From: Macrosoma leucophasiata
Lineage: Eukaryota > Arthropoda > Insecta > Lepidoptera > Hedylidae
Direction: 5' to 3'
Assembly (NCBI GenBank): GCA_036365455.1
Contig: JAWQUS010000032.1
Coordinates: 14,082,001-14,146,000 of the forward strand
DNA: 64,000 nucleotides
Below the pieces are notes generated by a model. That model searched no databases and was not told where the DNA came from. It saw nothing but the letters and a program-made list of their open reading frames with translations. Positions 21,359 to 34,600 of this stretch are shown here, piece by piece; the stretch's first letter is position 1, and each line of letters begins with the position of its first letter. The translations under genes and the position numbers were made by a program.

Positions 21359-22645
21359 TTTATCTACACGTAATTAGGCACAAAATGTAACTGGAAAGAT
21401 GAAGAATAACATACTACAGCAATATTACATAAAACATGAAAGTAATTCTAGCAGTCAAGCAGTCTCTTTAGTGACAGTGTTACCCACATCCTAAACTACC
21501 CTTTGAAAAGTATTGATTTTTACTGCGATGTTGTGCATAATCGGTATTTAGACTATTTAGTGAGTGTTCTTACTTTTAGTTGAATGTTTAACATTTTACA
21601 ATAAGTCACTAAAATTCACCAAATCTTTCTTTTTGTGTAAAGATTTAATTTCATTTTTTATTCATAGGAAAAAAACAATAACTTGTTAAATTTAAAATTC
21701 CCGCTTAACATTTGCTAAACATTTTTATTGCCATATTCAAAAATTAAAAAAACGTGTGAAACATCACTACACAATTATTTTATTTCAACCTATGTTTTTA
21801 ATTTCCTTTTATTATTTTACATAAATACACAATATTTGAATATCATGCATATTATTATGAAGCTACTTAATTTAGAATCTTTTTTTTACATGCATTGTGT
21901 TCCCACAAAAAATCTTCTTATTAGCTGTTCTGTGTCTTGTGCACCTACCTAATGCATTGATATACAAAAAACCTGTATATCAATGACCTAATGATATAAA
22001 GTTCAATGTCCGGACAAAATATGAATCGATTAAATATCGGAAATAAATGAAATTATTTTCAATAATCGATCATAATTATGTTTTGAATCATGCACATAAA
22101 ATGTGTGAATATATTATTAAAATATTATGACTGCTAGATAACATTGACACTACTGACATAACTATTATAATGTTAATTTAGTATAATTAATAATTGTATC
22201 GAAATATTGATAATCGATACATTTGTATCGATTCATCGTTGCAAATTGATTGCTCGGTGACCATTTGACATTTCTGAATTTCTGTGTTGCAAGTTGCAAC
22301 TCGCCAAACCAAACTTGCATTCTATCTACATTGTACATATCTATGTATAATAAAAAAATAAGAACTATAATTTCTGCAAATTCATTTCCTTTCTGTTCAG
22401 CAACTTTTGCAACTTTTGCTTTTTTCTGTGTTTTGTATTTTGATTGGTGTATTAAATTTCCCATCTATATTCTAGCACTTCTATATTTGTTAAAATTTGT
22501 TTCATAACCGACTGAACCGCGGATACAACCTACAAGTAAAACCGGCTTCAAAAATTAATTTTATATGCTGTTAGGAACCGTGTTTTCGACATTAGTCAGT
22601 AGAAATCTTCTTAATCTAAACAACGTACGCATATTGTCTGCTACA
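21359..22645. promoter_or_regulatory. Shared upstream region of two divergent genes
   Basis: About 1.29 kb separate the start codon of the 228-aa gene (minus) from that of bleomycin hydrolase (plus). The region has no clear transposon, unlike most of the window. It contains the TATCGAT palindrome at 22213-22232 and several other ATCGAT or TCGATT words (22027, 22067). There is no clear TATA box near either start. Confidence 0.5.
22213..22232. promoter_or_regulatory. Inverted TATCGAT pair (DRE-like)
   Basis: The 20 bases read ATCGATACA, two bases, TGTATCGAT: a palindrome of two TATCGAT half-sites. In insects TATCGATA is the DRE bound by DREF at housekeeping promoters. Only 7 of 8 bases of that consensus are present in each half. 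It is about 415 bp upstream of the bleomycin hydrolase ATG. Confidence 0.4.
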
Positions 22646-25600
22646 ATGACTTCACGTAAGTACTTTTGTTTTTATATTTACTTTTTCATAGTCCAAAAAA
22701 CCTCCTTTATTTAAAAAATATTCCTCTCCTATCCACGCACTATAAATAAATATAAATGTCACTTTCCCTTTCGTCGCCCGTCATATCATCAAGTAGCAGA
22801 TAAAGTCATGGTATTATTTATCTAATGGATTATGAATACATACAAATGCATAAAGTTGTACAATATTCCATGTATATAAAGTTTCTAAGGACTTTTTGTC
22901 ATCAACGTGAGTCTAATTTGTATGACAAAAATATATCTTATCTTTGTGTGAGGTACATGATGATGAAAGATGAGAGATGAGAACTATGAAAATGGCGATG
23001 GAAATCTTAATTCCAATTATTATATTTGGTAGGTATTTAATTATAGAATTAAATTGGAATGGCGTATTTGGGGGCTTTGGAGTCACTATTTTGACAGTCT
23101 TCCTTAAGCATAAATAATTAATTGTTCCCTCAGGCCACCAGAAAAATAAGACAATTGATTTCTTATTGTTCTCGGTCCCAATCGGGTCCATTGCGGCTTC
23201 AGGGATTAAATTATATTAACCTTTATAAATTTATAGAAAAATCTAATACCTGTATCACAGAGACAACACCTGTATCCCATACTATCACAGAGACAACAGA
23301 CTAAGGCCTAAAATGGTAGTGTTCAGCACTATTGTGTTCTGGTTAGGTGGTAATGTATGTCCCTGTAATTTCCGGCACAGAGGCATAACTTGATCCAAGT
23401 TGATTACATTATGATCAATTACATACGTGTAGAAATTACAATTATTACTACTTGTATCTACTCGTTAAGATTATGTTTTATGACTGTGTTACTTACAGAA
23501 TTAAATCATTTAACTATCAACAATTGAGTTACATAAGGAACTGCATACATATTATGTTTATGGTATTGTTGTTTATTTCACTTAAATAATTTAATCTTAA
23601 TCTCTCCAGACACGAGAAAAATATGACAATTGAAATTCAATTGTGTCTCGCCGCCGGTGGCCCTACGATCCTTGAAGGATTAATGATAAGATATGCTCCA
23701 AGCCACTTGCATTGATACTTGATAGATTTTCGAAGTGTATACCCACATTTAAACAATCTATGTTTGGGTCTGGCCACAAAATACGTTTGCATTCAAGGGG
23801 GAGTGGGATTTCACTAAGCGTGACAAAATATGACGGGGGGGCGGGCGGTTCACGGCAACGTGATGTTTGCAGTTCATTAAAATATTTTAAACTAGCTGTG
23901 CGCACGACTCCGTTTGCAGGAGAATTTATGATTGATAAGTATCTACATGGACGAAGTCGTGGGCGCAGCTAGTATAAAAGTAGCCTAAGTTACTCCTTAT
24001 TACATAAGCTATCTGCCAGTGAAAGCCCCTTCAAAATCGGTCCAATCCGTTCCCGAGATTAGCAGGGACAAACAGACAGAGACAAAAATTTTAAAAAAAT
24101 GTTTTGGTATTATTATTTGTACAGTGTATACATGCCTACATATGCTATTAGTAAAAAGCGGTAATTTTTACATTATAAACAGACACTAAAATATTATTTA
24201 TTTGTATAGACTAACCTGATTATTCATAAACATACATTAGATACGTTTTAGCTATAGAATGCTTTGTCTTTGTCAGTTGCATTGTCAAATGTGCAAGATA
24301 GAAAAAGACGAAGGAGAGATTAGCAACACTAGCTAAAATACGTTTATGAATAAGGGGGTAATATATTCCTGATTTAAAAAAATTGTTGTATTCAGGGAAG
24401 GACCTTAGTTTTTGTGATGTTATATTTTCAGGGGGGTCACATATAGTGAAAAGGCTTATTTTAGCGTGACGTGTTTTATGTGGATGGCCCCTTTCCCAGT
24501 GCTTTGTTAAACTAATATAAATTTGAAAAATATTTATTTTTATTCCAGAGCCATTGACTAGTGACTTACTGAGCAAACTGCGCAGTGATTTCTATGCTAA
24601 CCCTAAAAATGAGCTGGCACAGAATGTTTGCACAAGGTTCGACCCATATGAAGTTGCAATTAGCAGACGAAGAACTGACCAGTCACTGCACATCTATAAT
24701 ATCAAGGTGTGTTCAGATATGTATGATGCACCACTCAATTTCTTTTCAAAGGATGCACAAAATTAAAATTTGATATTCTACTAAGGTTAATAGAATACCT
24801 AGTATAAATACAAGAGAGTTACGTAACTTCACGCCTGTAATCCCAAGGGGTAGGCAGAGGTAAATACATGCATTCGAGCATACATGCAAACACCCACGAT
24901 TCGCCGGTTACGTTTTTGGCCCATGTAACAGGTGGCGAGCCCGTTGACATCTCCGGGCACATTACCAAACTTCGAGGTACAGGGAAATTTCCAGAAAATG
25001 GAAAAATCCTAATAGTACCAAAGATAAAGGACTTTACACCATTATCTCTGATAACCCCCTACCCAGAACGTCAGCGTAGTAGTAGTGGCCTGCTACCAGC
25101 TGGTAAGCAGTTACAAGAGAGTTGATTATTTCATAAACATATACTGCAAACATAGTTTTCATAGTAAAATGTTGTAAATCAAATTCTTTTTTAATATTTT
25201 ATAGGTGGAGTCAGAAGGGAAGCCGGTGACTAACCAAGAGAACTCTGGACGATGCTGGTTGTTTGCAGCTCTCAATGTTATGAGACTGCCTTTTATGAAG
25301 AAATATGCCATCGAAGAGTTCGAATTTTCACAGAGGTCATTAATGCATTCATCATATTGAAAACAATAGCAAAATTTCTTGTAAAGACAGTTATCTAACA
25401 GTCGTAATGTGATTTTTTTGTTAGGCAAAAGAAAGCTTTATCGACATAATCATATGACTGAACGACGTTTGCCGAGTCCGGTAGTAAAAATACTAAAAAT
25501 ATATTGTTTCTTTTTTTTTTGCAGTTACTTATTCTTTTGGGATAAGATTGAGCGATCCCACTATTGGTTAAACAACATTGTGGCAACTGCAAAGCAGGGT

Positions 25601-28600
25601 GAGCCACTTGAAGGCCGCCTAGTTAACTTCTTACTGTCTGTGAGTATTCGAGAAAGCATAAGTCAGCAGACACTCCAATTTTATTACTTGTGTTTGTAGA
25701 TTAAAATGTTTGAAAATATAAGATATACAATTGATTGATGTCTAAGCCGATCGGTAATCAATTTCCACAAATTTAATGTGGATACCAAATACCAACTCAG
25801 TGCGTCCAGTAGGTATAAAATTAAAAATGAGAAAAGGCATGCTCCGATGGCTCGAAAGAAAGTCGAATGAGCGAATGACTCAGCAGATATACAATGCTAA
25901 TGTGGATGGTTGCAGAGACCCAGGAGACCAAGACTGACTTACCATGACCAAATTGTACTGTCTGAGGGTGGGGTCAAAAGTCTTAGGAATCGTCGTGCCT
26001 GCATGAATAGAATGATGAATGTATAAGAAGCATGGGAGGTGTGTCAGGACAGAGTTATCTGACTCTCCACACTGTGCCCGTAAGATGCATACATACATAG
26101 GTTTAAAATAAATTGGCTATGATAGACAGACAGACAGTAAGCTAGCAATCCTACAAGGATTAGGTTTTTTCCTTTCGAAACACTGAACTCCAATACTCTA
26201 TGACCCATACTTTTATTGCCAACAGGACCCAATAAACGACGGTGGACAATGGGACATGATAGTGAACCTGGTGAACAAGTATGGTGTGATGCCAAAGAAG
26301 TGCTTCCCGGAGTCGTATAGCTCGCGGCGCAGTCTGCGCATGAACGGTCTCATCAAGACCAAGGTAAATCAGAAACATAAAGGTTGGGTTGCACCAAATA
26401 TTTGTTAATGTTAGTTCACATTTACATCCGTGTGGCACACTTTTGTTAACCTTTTTGTTTAAATTTTATTTATTATTAAGTAATTTGTTACAACAACATA
26501 GAACTAAAGTAGCATTGTTACAAACCTCTGTGGTTTTTTAGATGCACTGTTATTATTTGCCAAGTGTATGTTCTTTCTATTTGATAAATCAAATAAATGA
26601 ATAAAAAAATCATCGGGGCAACGTGAGGCCCCATTTGGAATACTGCTCTGATCTTTGGGCGAGAACCCTTAAATACCAGCTCGGTCCCCTTGACTCCAAA
26701 AACGTGCCATTCGAATCGTCAACAACCCAGTGTGTCTGTGCATCTTCTACAGCCTTTACAATGGTGAATGCTGTGATGAACTGTTCGATCTGGTGCCATC
26801 GTCTCCATTCCTTCATCATACCACCCGCCGAAGAGAGAAGTTCCACCCGCACAGATTGGACTTGGCAGTGCTCAACAGCCCGATTCGCACATTCATTCCT
26901 GCCCAAAATATGCAAATTGTGGAACGAACTTCCATCTGAGGTGTTCCCCCGGCGCTACAATATGGGGTTCTTCAAAACAGGCCTCAAAAGAGTCCTTCAG
27001 GGCTGGCAGCGCGATGGCAACTCCACTGATGTTGCAAATGTTCTTAGGCGACGGTAACCACTTTCCATCAGGTGGCCCGTCTACTTGTCTGTCAATCCTT
27101 TGAAAAAAACCATTCTCTAACTTTAACAAATTCGTTAAAGTTAGTCTCTCGCAACATCCTCTCTTCTTTCGCGCGGCATTATAATAACTACAATACGTAT
27201 AACTACAAATAATAGTGTAGGTATGTATAGAAATATAACTGTCATACAATCATCGCTTTGATTTTGGTCCTTAAAACACTCACACGTACAACATAGGCAA
27301 TGTTGGCATTCTTGACAAGGTCATTTCGCCGAGCGACAAGGAAATGTCTAATAGCCTTACTCGCTGCGGTGTGTCCTTTTCATGCCCCGCCCACTGTGTG
27401 TCTTTGGAACTCTTACTTATCGATTTTTTTACGACAACAGTACTTATATCAATTCTATTAAAATGTTATAATTTTTCCAGCTCCGTGAATTTGCGAAAGA
27501 GTTGCGCGATCAGGTAGCAGCTAAGGCGTCCGATGAGGAGATCCAAGTCACCATCAATCAACAGATAGCGGTCATTTACAATATTGTCTGCACTTGTTTA
27601 GGTAACCTAACTATATTGCCCAATATTAATTATAGTATAATGATAATAAAAAAGAATAAATACACTTCTACCCACAGCCTTGCACTAGGTATAAACCTGT
27701 ATCGTGGGTACCGTTGTACACACACAACACATACAAAAACACCCAAACCCGAAACAAATATCTGTAGCCCATAGAAATATTAGGCCCAGTGCGGGGTTCG
27801 AACCCGCGACCCTTCGAATCAAACGGTCGTTTCACACCGCTAGACTAACCGGGTCGTCAAACTTTTATAACATACATAATTTCAGACCAATTAATAAAAT
27901 TATAAAAATATTTTGATTATGGAGGAGAAGTACGCGAGGTATGTCAATACCGGGATATCTGGCGCTCTACACACTGCCTACCCCGCAAGAGACTTGGCGT
28001 GAAGATATATACATATTCATTAATTAACTCTTGAGGTTCCCAAACTTATTTGTACTGCGACGCCCTTGGGATTCTGTATTTTTTTACGATGCTCCTGTAC
28101 TCTCCGACCACATTCGAAAATCAATTTTAGTACTAGCCTAATATCAGATAGGCAAATTATGAATAAAGCCGAGACATATGCATAATGAGAAATTAAAAGA
28201 GATATTACACACACACGACGCCCCTGAAACAATACTGCGACGCAGTTTGGGAAACCCTGAACCACAGAATAGATAAATAAGGATAGAATGGCTAAAGACT
28301 CATTTTCATATTGAAACCGCTGTCGCCAGTTGCACGCATTGACATTGACACTACAGAGACAATTCAAACTGCAATTGGTCAATTGAAATAGACCACTCCC
28401 AAACACTTACTTCTCACAAAACTAACTCTTTCATCTTAAGTAATTCGGTTGCTTTTCGTATGCTCTGATTTCGCAAAGTTAAGACGTTTTGATTCGAAAT
28501 ATTCGAATGTCATAATTCCCACAAACTGTATTACTGTTGTTAGTTTATAACATTTCCACAATGATCGTGCAATTAATGAACCATAGATAACATTTAAAAA

Positions 28601-31600
28601 TGCCAAAAATGCGCATCAATCCATTGACATAATGATAATAAATGTGTGGCATACTTTTTACGTTCGATTAAATTAATTTCTAATAGTTATTATCGTGATA
28701 TATAAAAAACATCCAATATTGATACTAATTTTTCACAAATTATTTCGTGGAAAAAATTATTTACTGGTATCCCAGCTTAAGAGATGTTCTTTATATTCTA
28801 TCGACTTTTTATCTTAATAACGAAATTGGTGTTTTTGTTAAACAATATTTTTAATTAATTATTTTTATTTTATTTAAGAGTATTGAATGTGACCTCTATT
28901 GAGATGTTTAGTGAAAACCGTGCTCAGAAGCTAATATTGTCGCAGGTGGTCGCACATTCACAGGTGTTTTTAGTTAATGGTGAATATGACATCTTTTTTG
29001 AATCCAAGATGGCAGACATAATTATTTTTTGAATATGTATTAGAGGAGTCAATTTCGAGGTTTTTTGGGGTGCTGATTACGAAAATGACTTCTATTTTCA
29101 GATACAAGATGACGGACACCTAAATGTGATATGGGTGTCAATTTGAAGGTTTTCTGGGGTGCTGATTACGAATATGGCGTCTGTTTCGAATCTAAGATAT
29201 TGTAAACCTATGAAAATCGGCTGAAATGTTGATGTTGATGATGAGTATTTTATTATTAGACCGAGCCCATATTGCTTTGTAGTGTTATTTCTCTAGTTTA
29301 TGATAATTGTCCCCCGCAAAGAACTTTTTTTTTTCAAAATGTGATATGGGTATCACTTTCGAGGTTTCTTGGTGTGCTGATTACGAAAATGGCATCCGTT
29401 TTCAGATCCAAAATGGCGGACATACTTTTTTTAAAAAATGTGATATGGGTATCAATTTCCAGGTTTCTTGGGGTGCTGATTACGAAAATGTCATCAGTTT
29501 TCCCTTTATTCCCATCGGCCCCCTCTGAGACCGCCACCGTGGTGGCCGTTGGGAATAAATAGTGCCAACGGCCACCCCTGTGGCCGTTAGTTTCATTTGC
29601 CTTCTTCGTAGTTATACTGCAATGGTTTATTAGGTGATAGGTGACAATTTTTCAATTTGACAATTTGTGTCAAAATGTAAATCTAAGATGGCGGTTGCAT
29701 GGAGTTGTCAATTTTTTCGTCATGGCTGTCGTTTTCTTGGTTCATGAGGGTGTTGAATTCGATAGTGGTGTCAAAATGTAAATCCAAGATGGCAGCTGCA
29801 TGGAGTTGACTACTTTTTCGTCATGGGTGTAGTTTTCATAGTTCTTGAGGGTGTTGAATTCGATAGTGGTGTCAAAATGTAAATCCAAGATGGCGGCTGC
29901 ATGGAGTTGACTACTTTTTCGTCATGGGTGTCGTTTTCATGGTTTTTGAGGGTGTTGAATTCGATAGTGGTGTCAAAATGTAAATCCAAGATGGCGGCTG
30001 CATGGAGTTGACAACTTGTTCGTCATGGGTGTCGTTTTCTTGGTTCATGAGGGTGTTGAATTCGATAGTGGTGTCAAAATGTAAATCCAAGATGGCGGCT
30101 GCATGGACTTGTCAATTTTTTCGTCATGGGTGTCGTTTCCACGGCTCTTGAGGGTGTTGAATTCGATAGTGGTGTCAAAATGTAAATCCAAGATGGCGGC
30201 TGCATGGAGTTGTCAACTTTTTCGTCACGGGTGTCGTTTTCATGGTTCATGAGGGTGTTGAATTCGATAGTGGTGTCAAAATGTAAATCCAAGATGGCGG
30301 CCGCATGGAGTTGACTACTTTTTCGTCATGGGTGTCGTTTTCATGGTTCATGAGGGTGTTGAATTCGATAGTGGTGTCAAAATGTAAATCCAAGATGGCG
30401 GCCGCATGGAGTTGACTACTTTTTCGTCATGGGTGTCGTTTTCATGGTTCATGAGGGTGTTGAATTCGATAGTGGTGTCAAAATGTAAATCCAAGATGGT
30501 GGCTGCATGGAGTTGACTACTTTTTCGTCATGGGTGTCGTTTTCATGGTTCATGAGGGTGTTGAATCCGATAGTGGTGTCAATATGTAAATGCAAGATGG
30601 CGGCTGCATGGAGTTGTCAACTTTTTCGTCGTGGGTGTCGTTTTCATGGTTCTTGAGGATGTTGAATTCGATAGTGGTGTCAATAAGTAAATATTGGTGC
30701 CGATGGGAATAAAGGTCCGTTTTCAGACACAAGATGGCGGACAGCCTTTTTTTGAAAATGTAATATGGATATCAATTTTGAGGTTTCTTGGGGTGCTGAT
30801 AACGAAAATTGCATCCGTTTTCAGATCCAAGATGGCAAATAGACTTTTTTCTTCAAAATGTGATATGGGTATCAATATTATAAAAAGAAAGTCTGTCCGC
30901 CATCTTGGATCTGAAAACGGATGCTATTTTCGTAATCAGCACCCCAAGAAACCTCGAAATTGATACCCATATCACATTATGATAAAAAAAGTCTGTCCGC
31001 CATCTTGGATCCGAAAACGGTTGCCTCTTTCGTAATCAGCACCATAAGCATAAGCAGTTGATCTGTATTTAATATCTTTGATGCAATGTTCCAAATGTTC
31101 CGAATGTTCCAAATGATGCATAAAATGATTCGGCACAGTTTAGTGTTTCAGATGCTAATGTTCCATCCACCACTGTCATATTTAAAAACATCTACATATG
31201 TAACTATACAAATATCGATATGGACCATAAATAAATATCGATATTGTGTATATCACAACACTAGTGAAGATTTTCGTTTTAGTTCAATTTAATAATTAAT
31301 TAAGGGTTTTTAGGGTAACGGTGGTATTCAATATATTTAACTATACCTCCTCGATTTACTGGAGGTCTTACTTTTCATTTTACGTGTTAAAATAACACAA
31401 AACGGCATTTTTACCCAGAGATGTGTTGTTCTAAGCTGTCTACACGACACTACGAGCGGCGAACGAATGGTTCGGCCGAACTGTGTGTGTTCAGGCATAG
31501 TTGTGGTGCGCTTGCCACGCCCACATTACCATTCCATCTTTATTTATCTATTCCATGCCCTGAACTAACACTTGACTCCGCCTTCACTTCATATTTCCTG

Positions 31601-34600
31601 TTTCAGGCACCCCTCCCGAAAAGTTCACGTACGAGTACTACAACAAAGAGAAGGCGTACAAAACGTTCGGGGCTCTGACGCCACAGGAGTTCTACAACAA
31701 TCACGTCCGACCACTCTTCAACGTTGATGATAAGGTGAATGTAAAAATAAAATAAAAAAATATACATTGTGTGTACTTATGTACGTATGTGAGAATTTAG
31801 TCGTGTCAACGTCGAGTCGTAGAATCGCAATTAAATTGTTTCGCTGTCTGGCTCTACTAAGGCCGCGCGCATTGATTAGAGCAAGACAACGACGCGATTC
31901 AATGACTATTATGTTACGAGAATATGGTCCCACTTCTTCACCAAGGCGGACAATAGGTGTTCCCTTTGTTCGCATTGGTGATCATCCCCTCTCAAAAGAG
32001 ATGTATAAAATACAAAGCTTTCAGAATATAATCTCATCAGCACGTACCTCTCCGACCCAACGATCGAACCCGGGAACTCGGCGTGATTTACTTACTACCA
32101 CTAGGTCTTAGAACCGCTCGGGTCGGGTATTTATTTATTGAAGACGATAAACCGTTCTTTTGAACAGTTTAACTCAAAACCCATTCAAAATCCCAGAGGG
32201 TTTTCAACATTAGGTGATCCATACTCGGGCAAGAGATATTAGTCTAGAATTTAAACAAGATTGTAAGGCTTATTCCATTACGGAAGAAAAGATTCTGTAA
32301 CCTTATTATAAGGGTTTAAGCAAATGATAATCCCATCACAAATGCCAAAACATCTTCGGTTCGGTTAGTTTGGGTTAACCCTGTCAAAAGACGTACCTCT
32401 ATAATGGTTAAGTTGAACAAAAGTTAACTGCAATTGACGATTAACTAGTGTTACGCGTTGTAGTGAATAGGTTTTCCGAGCCCTGGCTACCACTAGATTA
32501 CGACACACCCTGGACGCTGGGCTAAAATTTCATACAAACGCTTATTCTGGTTACCTATTAGTACACAGACATAACTCAGTACACGCGCACACAAAAATGT
32601 AGCACGCAGGATTATGACCTAAAACTTAACTTCACGCCTGTAATCTCCGAAGGGGTAGGCAGAGGTAAATGCATGCATTCAATCATACATGCACACACCC
32701 ACGACTCGCCGGTTACGTTTTGGCCCATGTAACAGGTGGCGAACCTGTTGCCATCTCCGGGCACATTACCAAACTCCGGGGTACTGGGAAACTTCCAGAA
32801 AATGGAAAAATCCCAATAGAAGCAGAGATAAAGGATTTTAAACAGTTATCTCTAATATCCCCCGACCCGGGAATCGAACCCAGGACCTCCAGCGTAATAG
32901 TAGTGGCCTGCTACCACTACGCTACTGAGGCAGTTATGTTATGACCTAAAACAATCTTGAAATAAGTCGTGGCACTGACTACGTGACCAAATTAACTAAA
33001 AATAGACCGCTCGCTCGCCCGCTCGCAACCTTGATGCGATTTTAGTGAGGCGGGATGTCGAAGTGTCCATTCTGTAACGTAACTTCACGCCTGTAATCCC
33101 CGAAGGGGTAGGCAGAGGCAAATGCATACATTCAAGCATACATGCAAACACCCACGATTCGCCGGTTACGTTTTGGCCCATGTAACAGGTAGGGAGCCTG
33201 TTGACATCTCCGGGCACATTACCAAACTTCGAGATACTGCGAAATTTCCAGAAAATGGAAAAATCCCAATAGAACCAGAGATAACGGACTTTACACCATC
33301 ATCTCTGATAACTCTCTACCCGGGAATCGAACCCAGGACCTCAGCATAGTAGTAGTGGTCCATTCTATACGTTTAATTATTACGTATTCTCTGACTGTGA
33401 TACCTGCCTAGTCTAGTTTCTTAATGCATTTTACAGGTGTGCTTGGTGAGCGACCCCCGGGCGTCGAACCCGTTCGGCAACCTGTACACGCTGCAGTGTC
33501 TCGGGAACGTGGTCGGCGGCAGGCTCACCGCATACAACAACCAGCCCGTCGATATTCTGATCAAGTATATATATATAGTATATATATATAATTTGTCTAA
33601 TATATGCCTATCCATATATCTGGGGGCCAACCGCCTAACTCTAATACAGTATACAACAAGAAATATAACACATCGTCCTCAAGAAGGAAGCTTCGGCTTA
33701 TTTCGGGCCTGTAGAGCGTTATCTCCATTCGCACCTTAATCTATATATATAAAAATGCAACCCGTTTTCCTTGGTCACGGCATCACGCGTGAATGGCTGG
33801 ACCGATTTGGCTAATATTGATTTTGAATTATTTTTGGAAGTCCAGGGAATGTTTAAAAGGTAAGAAAATATGAAGAAATTGAAGGGATATAGTAAAAACC
33901 ACCATTTCATTTTCCCATACAAATAGTCCGTATCTATCAAACCTTTGACATATGTCATATTTTTATTCTGAGGCAATACGAAGTTTGCCGGGTCAGCTAG
34001 TAATATAATAATAATGGCAACCCATTATACGTCCCATTGCTGGGCACGAGTCTCTCCCCTTTTTGGGGGGAGGCCTGGAGGTTACTCCACCACGCTGCTC
34101 CAATGTCCCGAAACACAGGCCCACAAAACCTAGCTTAGGCACCAGTCTTCCACAATATACTTTGAAATGTATGATCTATGATCAATCTTTTTTTTTTTTA
34201 ATGTGGATTGGTGGAGATACTGGTTAGTGGCCAACCCGCTGTCAGATGTTTACAAACCGCAAGCGCATGGCCCCGCGGCTGGTGTAGATCATAAGCGATC
34301 TATTCGGTTAAGCATTACGGGCGCGGTCGGGTGTGGGTGGGTGCTAATGGCAAATTAAAGTGCGCGTTTCCGTGCTTCGGAGGGCACGTTATCGTTGGTC
34401 CCGGTTGTTATCGTTAGATGGCAGTCGTTAAACCTTGTCGGAGGCCTTATGTGCGCTTTGAAAACATTCGCACCTTACCAATGTTTTTTTTATATAATGG
34501 AAGTAGTAAACAAGCATGCAGTTCACATTGATGTTAAGTGATGACTGCAGCCTATAGACACCCAAACAAACACCAAGGTCAAAATGCAGATGCGTTACCA

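Larger units (their letters stand above)
22656..24548. other. Intron 1 of BLMH: mostly unassigned, with repeat pieces
   Basis: The contents are: a GGTGGTAG-type SINE fragment on the plus strand (23311-23390); the 23606-23680 fragment shared with 16064-16137; Helitron-like sequence ending atggacgaagtcgtgggcgc then agCTAGT at about 23900-23973; another Helitron-like piece with gtgaaagccccttcaaaatc (24018-24090); and the palindromic MITE at 24215-24358. The rest is AT-rich and unassigned. Confidence 0.55.
28960..31050. repeat. Degenerate ~90-100-bp tandem repeat block with a terminal inversion
   Basis: Units contain aggtttcttggggtgctgat, tacgaaaatggcatccgttt and tcagatccaagatggcggac, at about 29040, 29130, 29345, 29445 and 30730-30870. 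After 30885 the same units run on the opposite strand (ctgtccgccatcttggatct at 30893 and 30991), so the right part is a large imperfect hairpin. A 1.2-kb TIR element (29502-30715) splits one unit. In BLMH intron 6. Confidence 0.75.
32510..33385. mobile_element. Dispersed element interrupted by two tRNA-derived SINEs
   Basis: The sequence outside the SINEs (aaatttcatacaaacgctta near 32527, cacagacataactcagtaca near 32563, gcgggatgtcgaagtgtcca near 33050) matches 10400-10615 and, inverted, 52497-52699. The two SINEs at 32626-32938 and 33074-33357 sit in it with intact target-site duplications. Confidence 0.7.

Noticed and set aside
27790..27862. Possible tRNA gene on the minus strand
   Set aside because: A and B boxes are good, but the sequence is fused to a SINE body that recurs at 20026-20112. 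No clean 3' end or terminator is visible.
29272..29562. Open frame of 96 codons repeating WVSLSRFLGVLITKM
   Set aside because: It only reflects the local ~100-bp tandem repeat; the repeat length is not kept in frame and there is no domain.
31086..31160. Short repeats of ATGTTCC/ATGTTTC-like words
   Set aside because: Low-complexity run of about 70 bp without a clear unit or second location.
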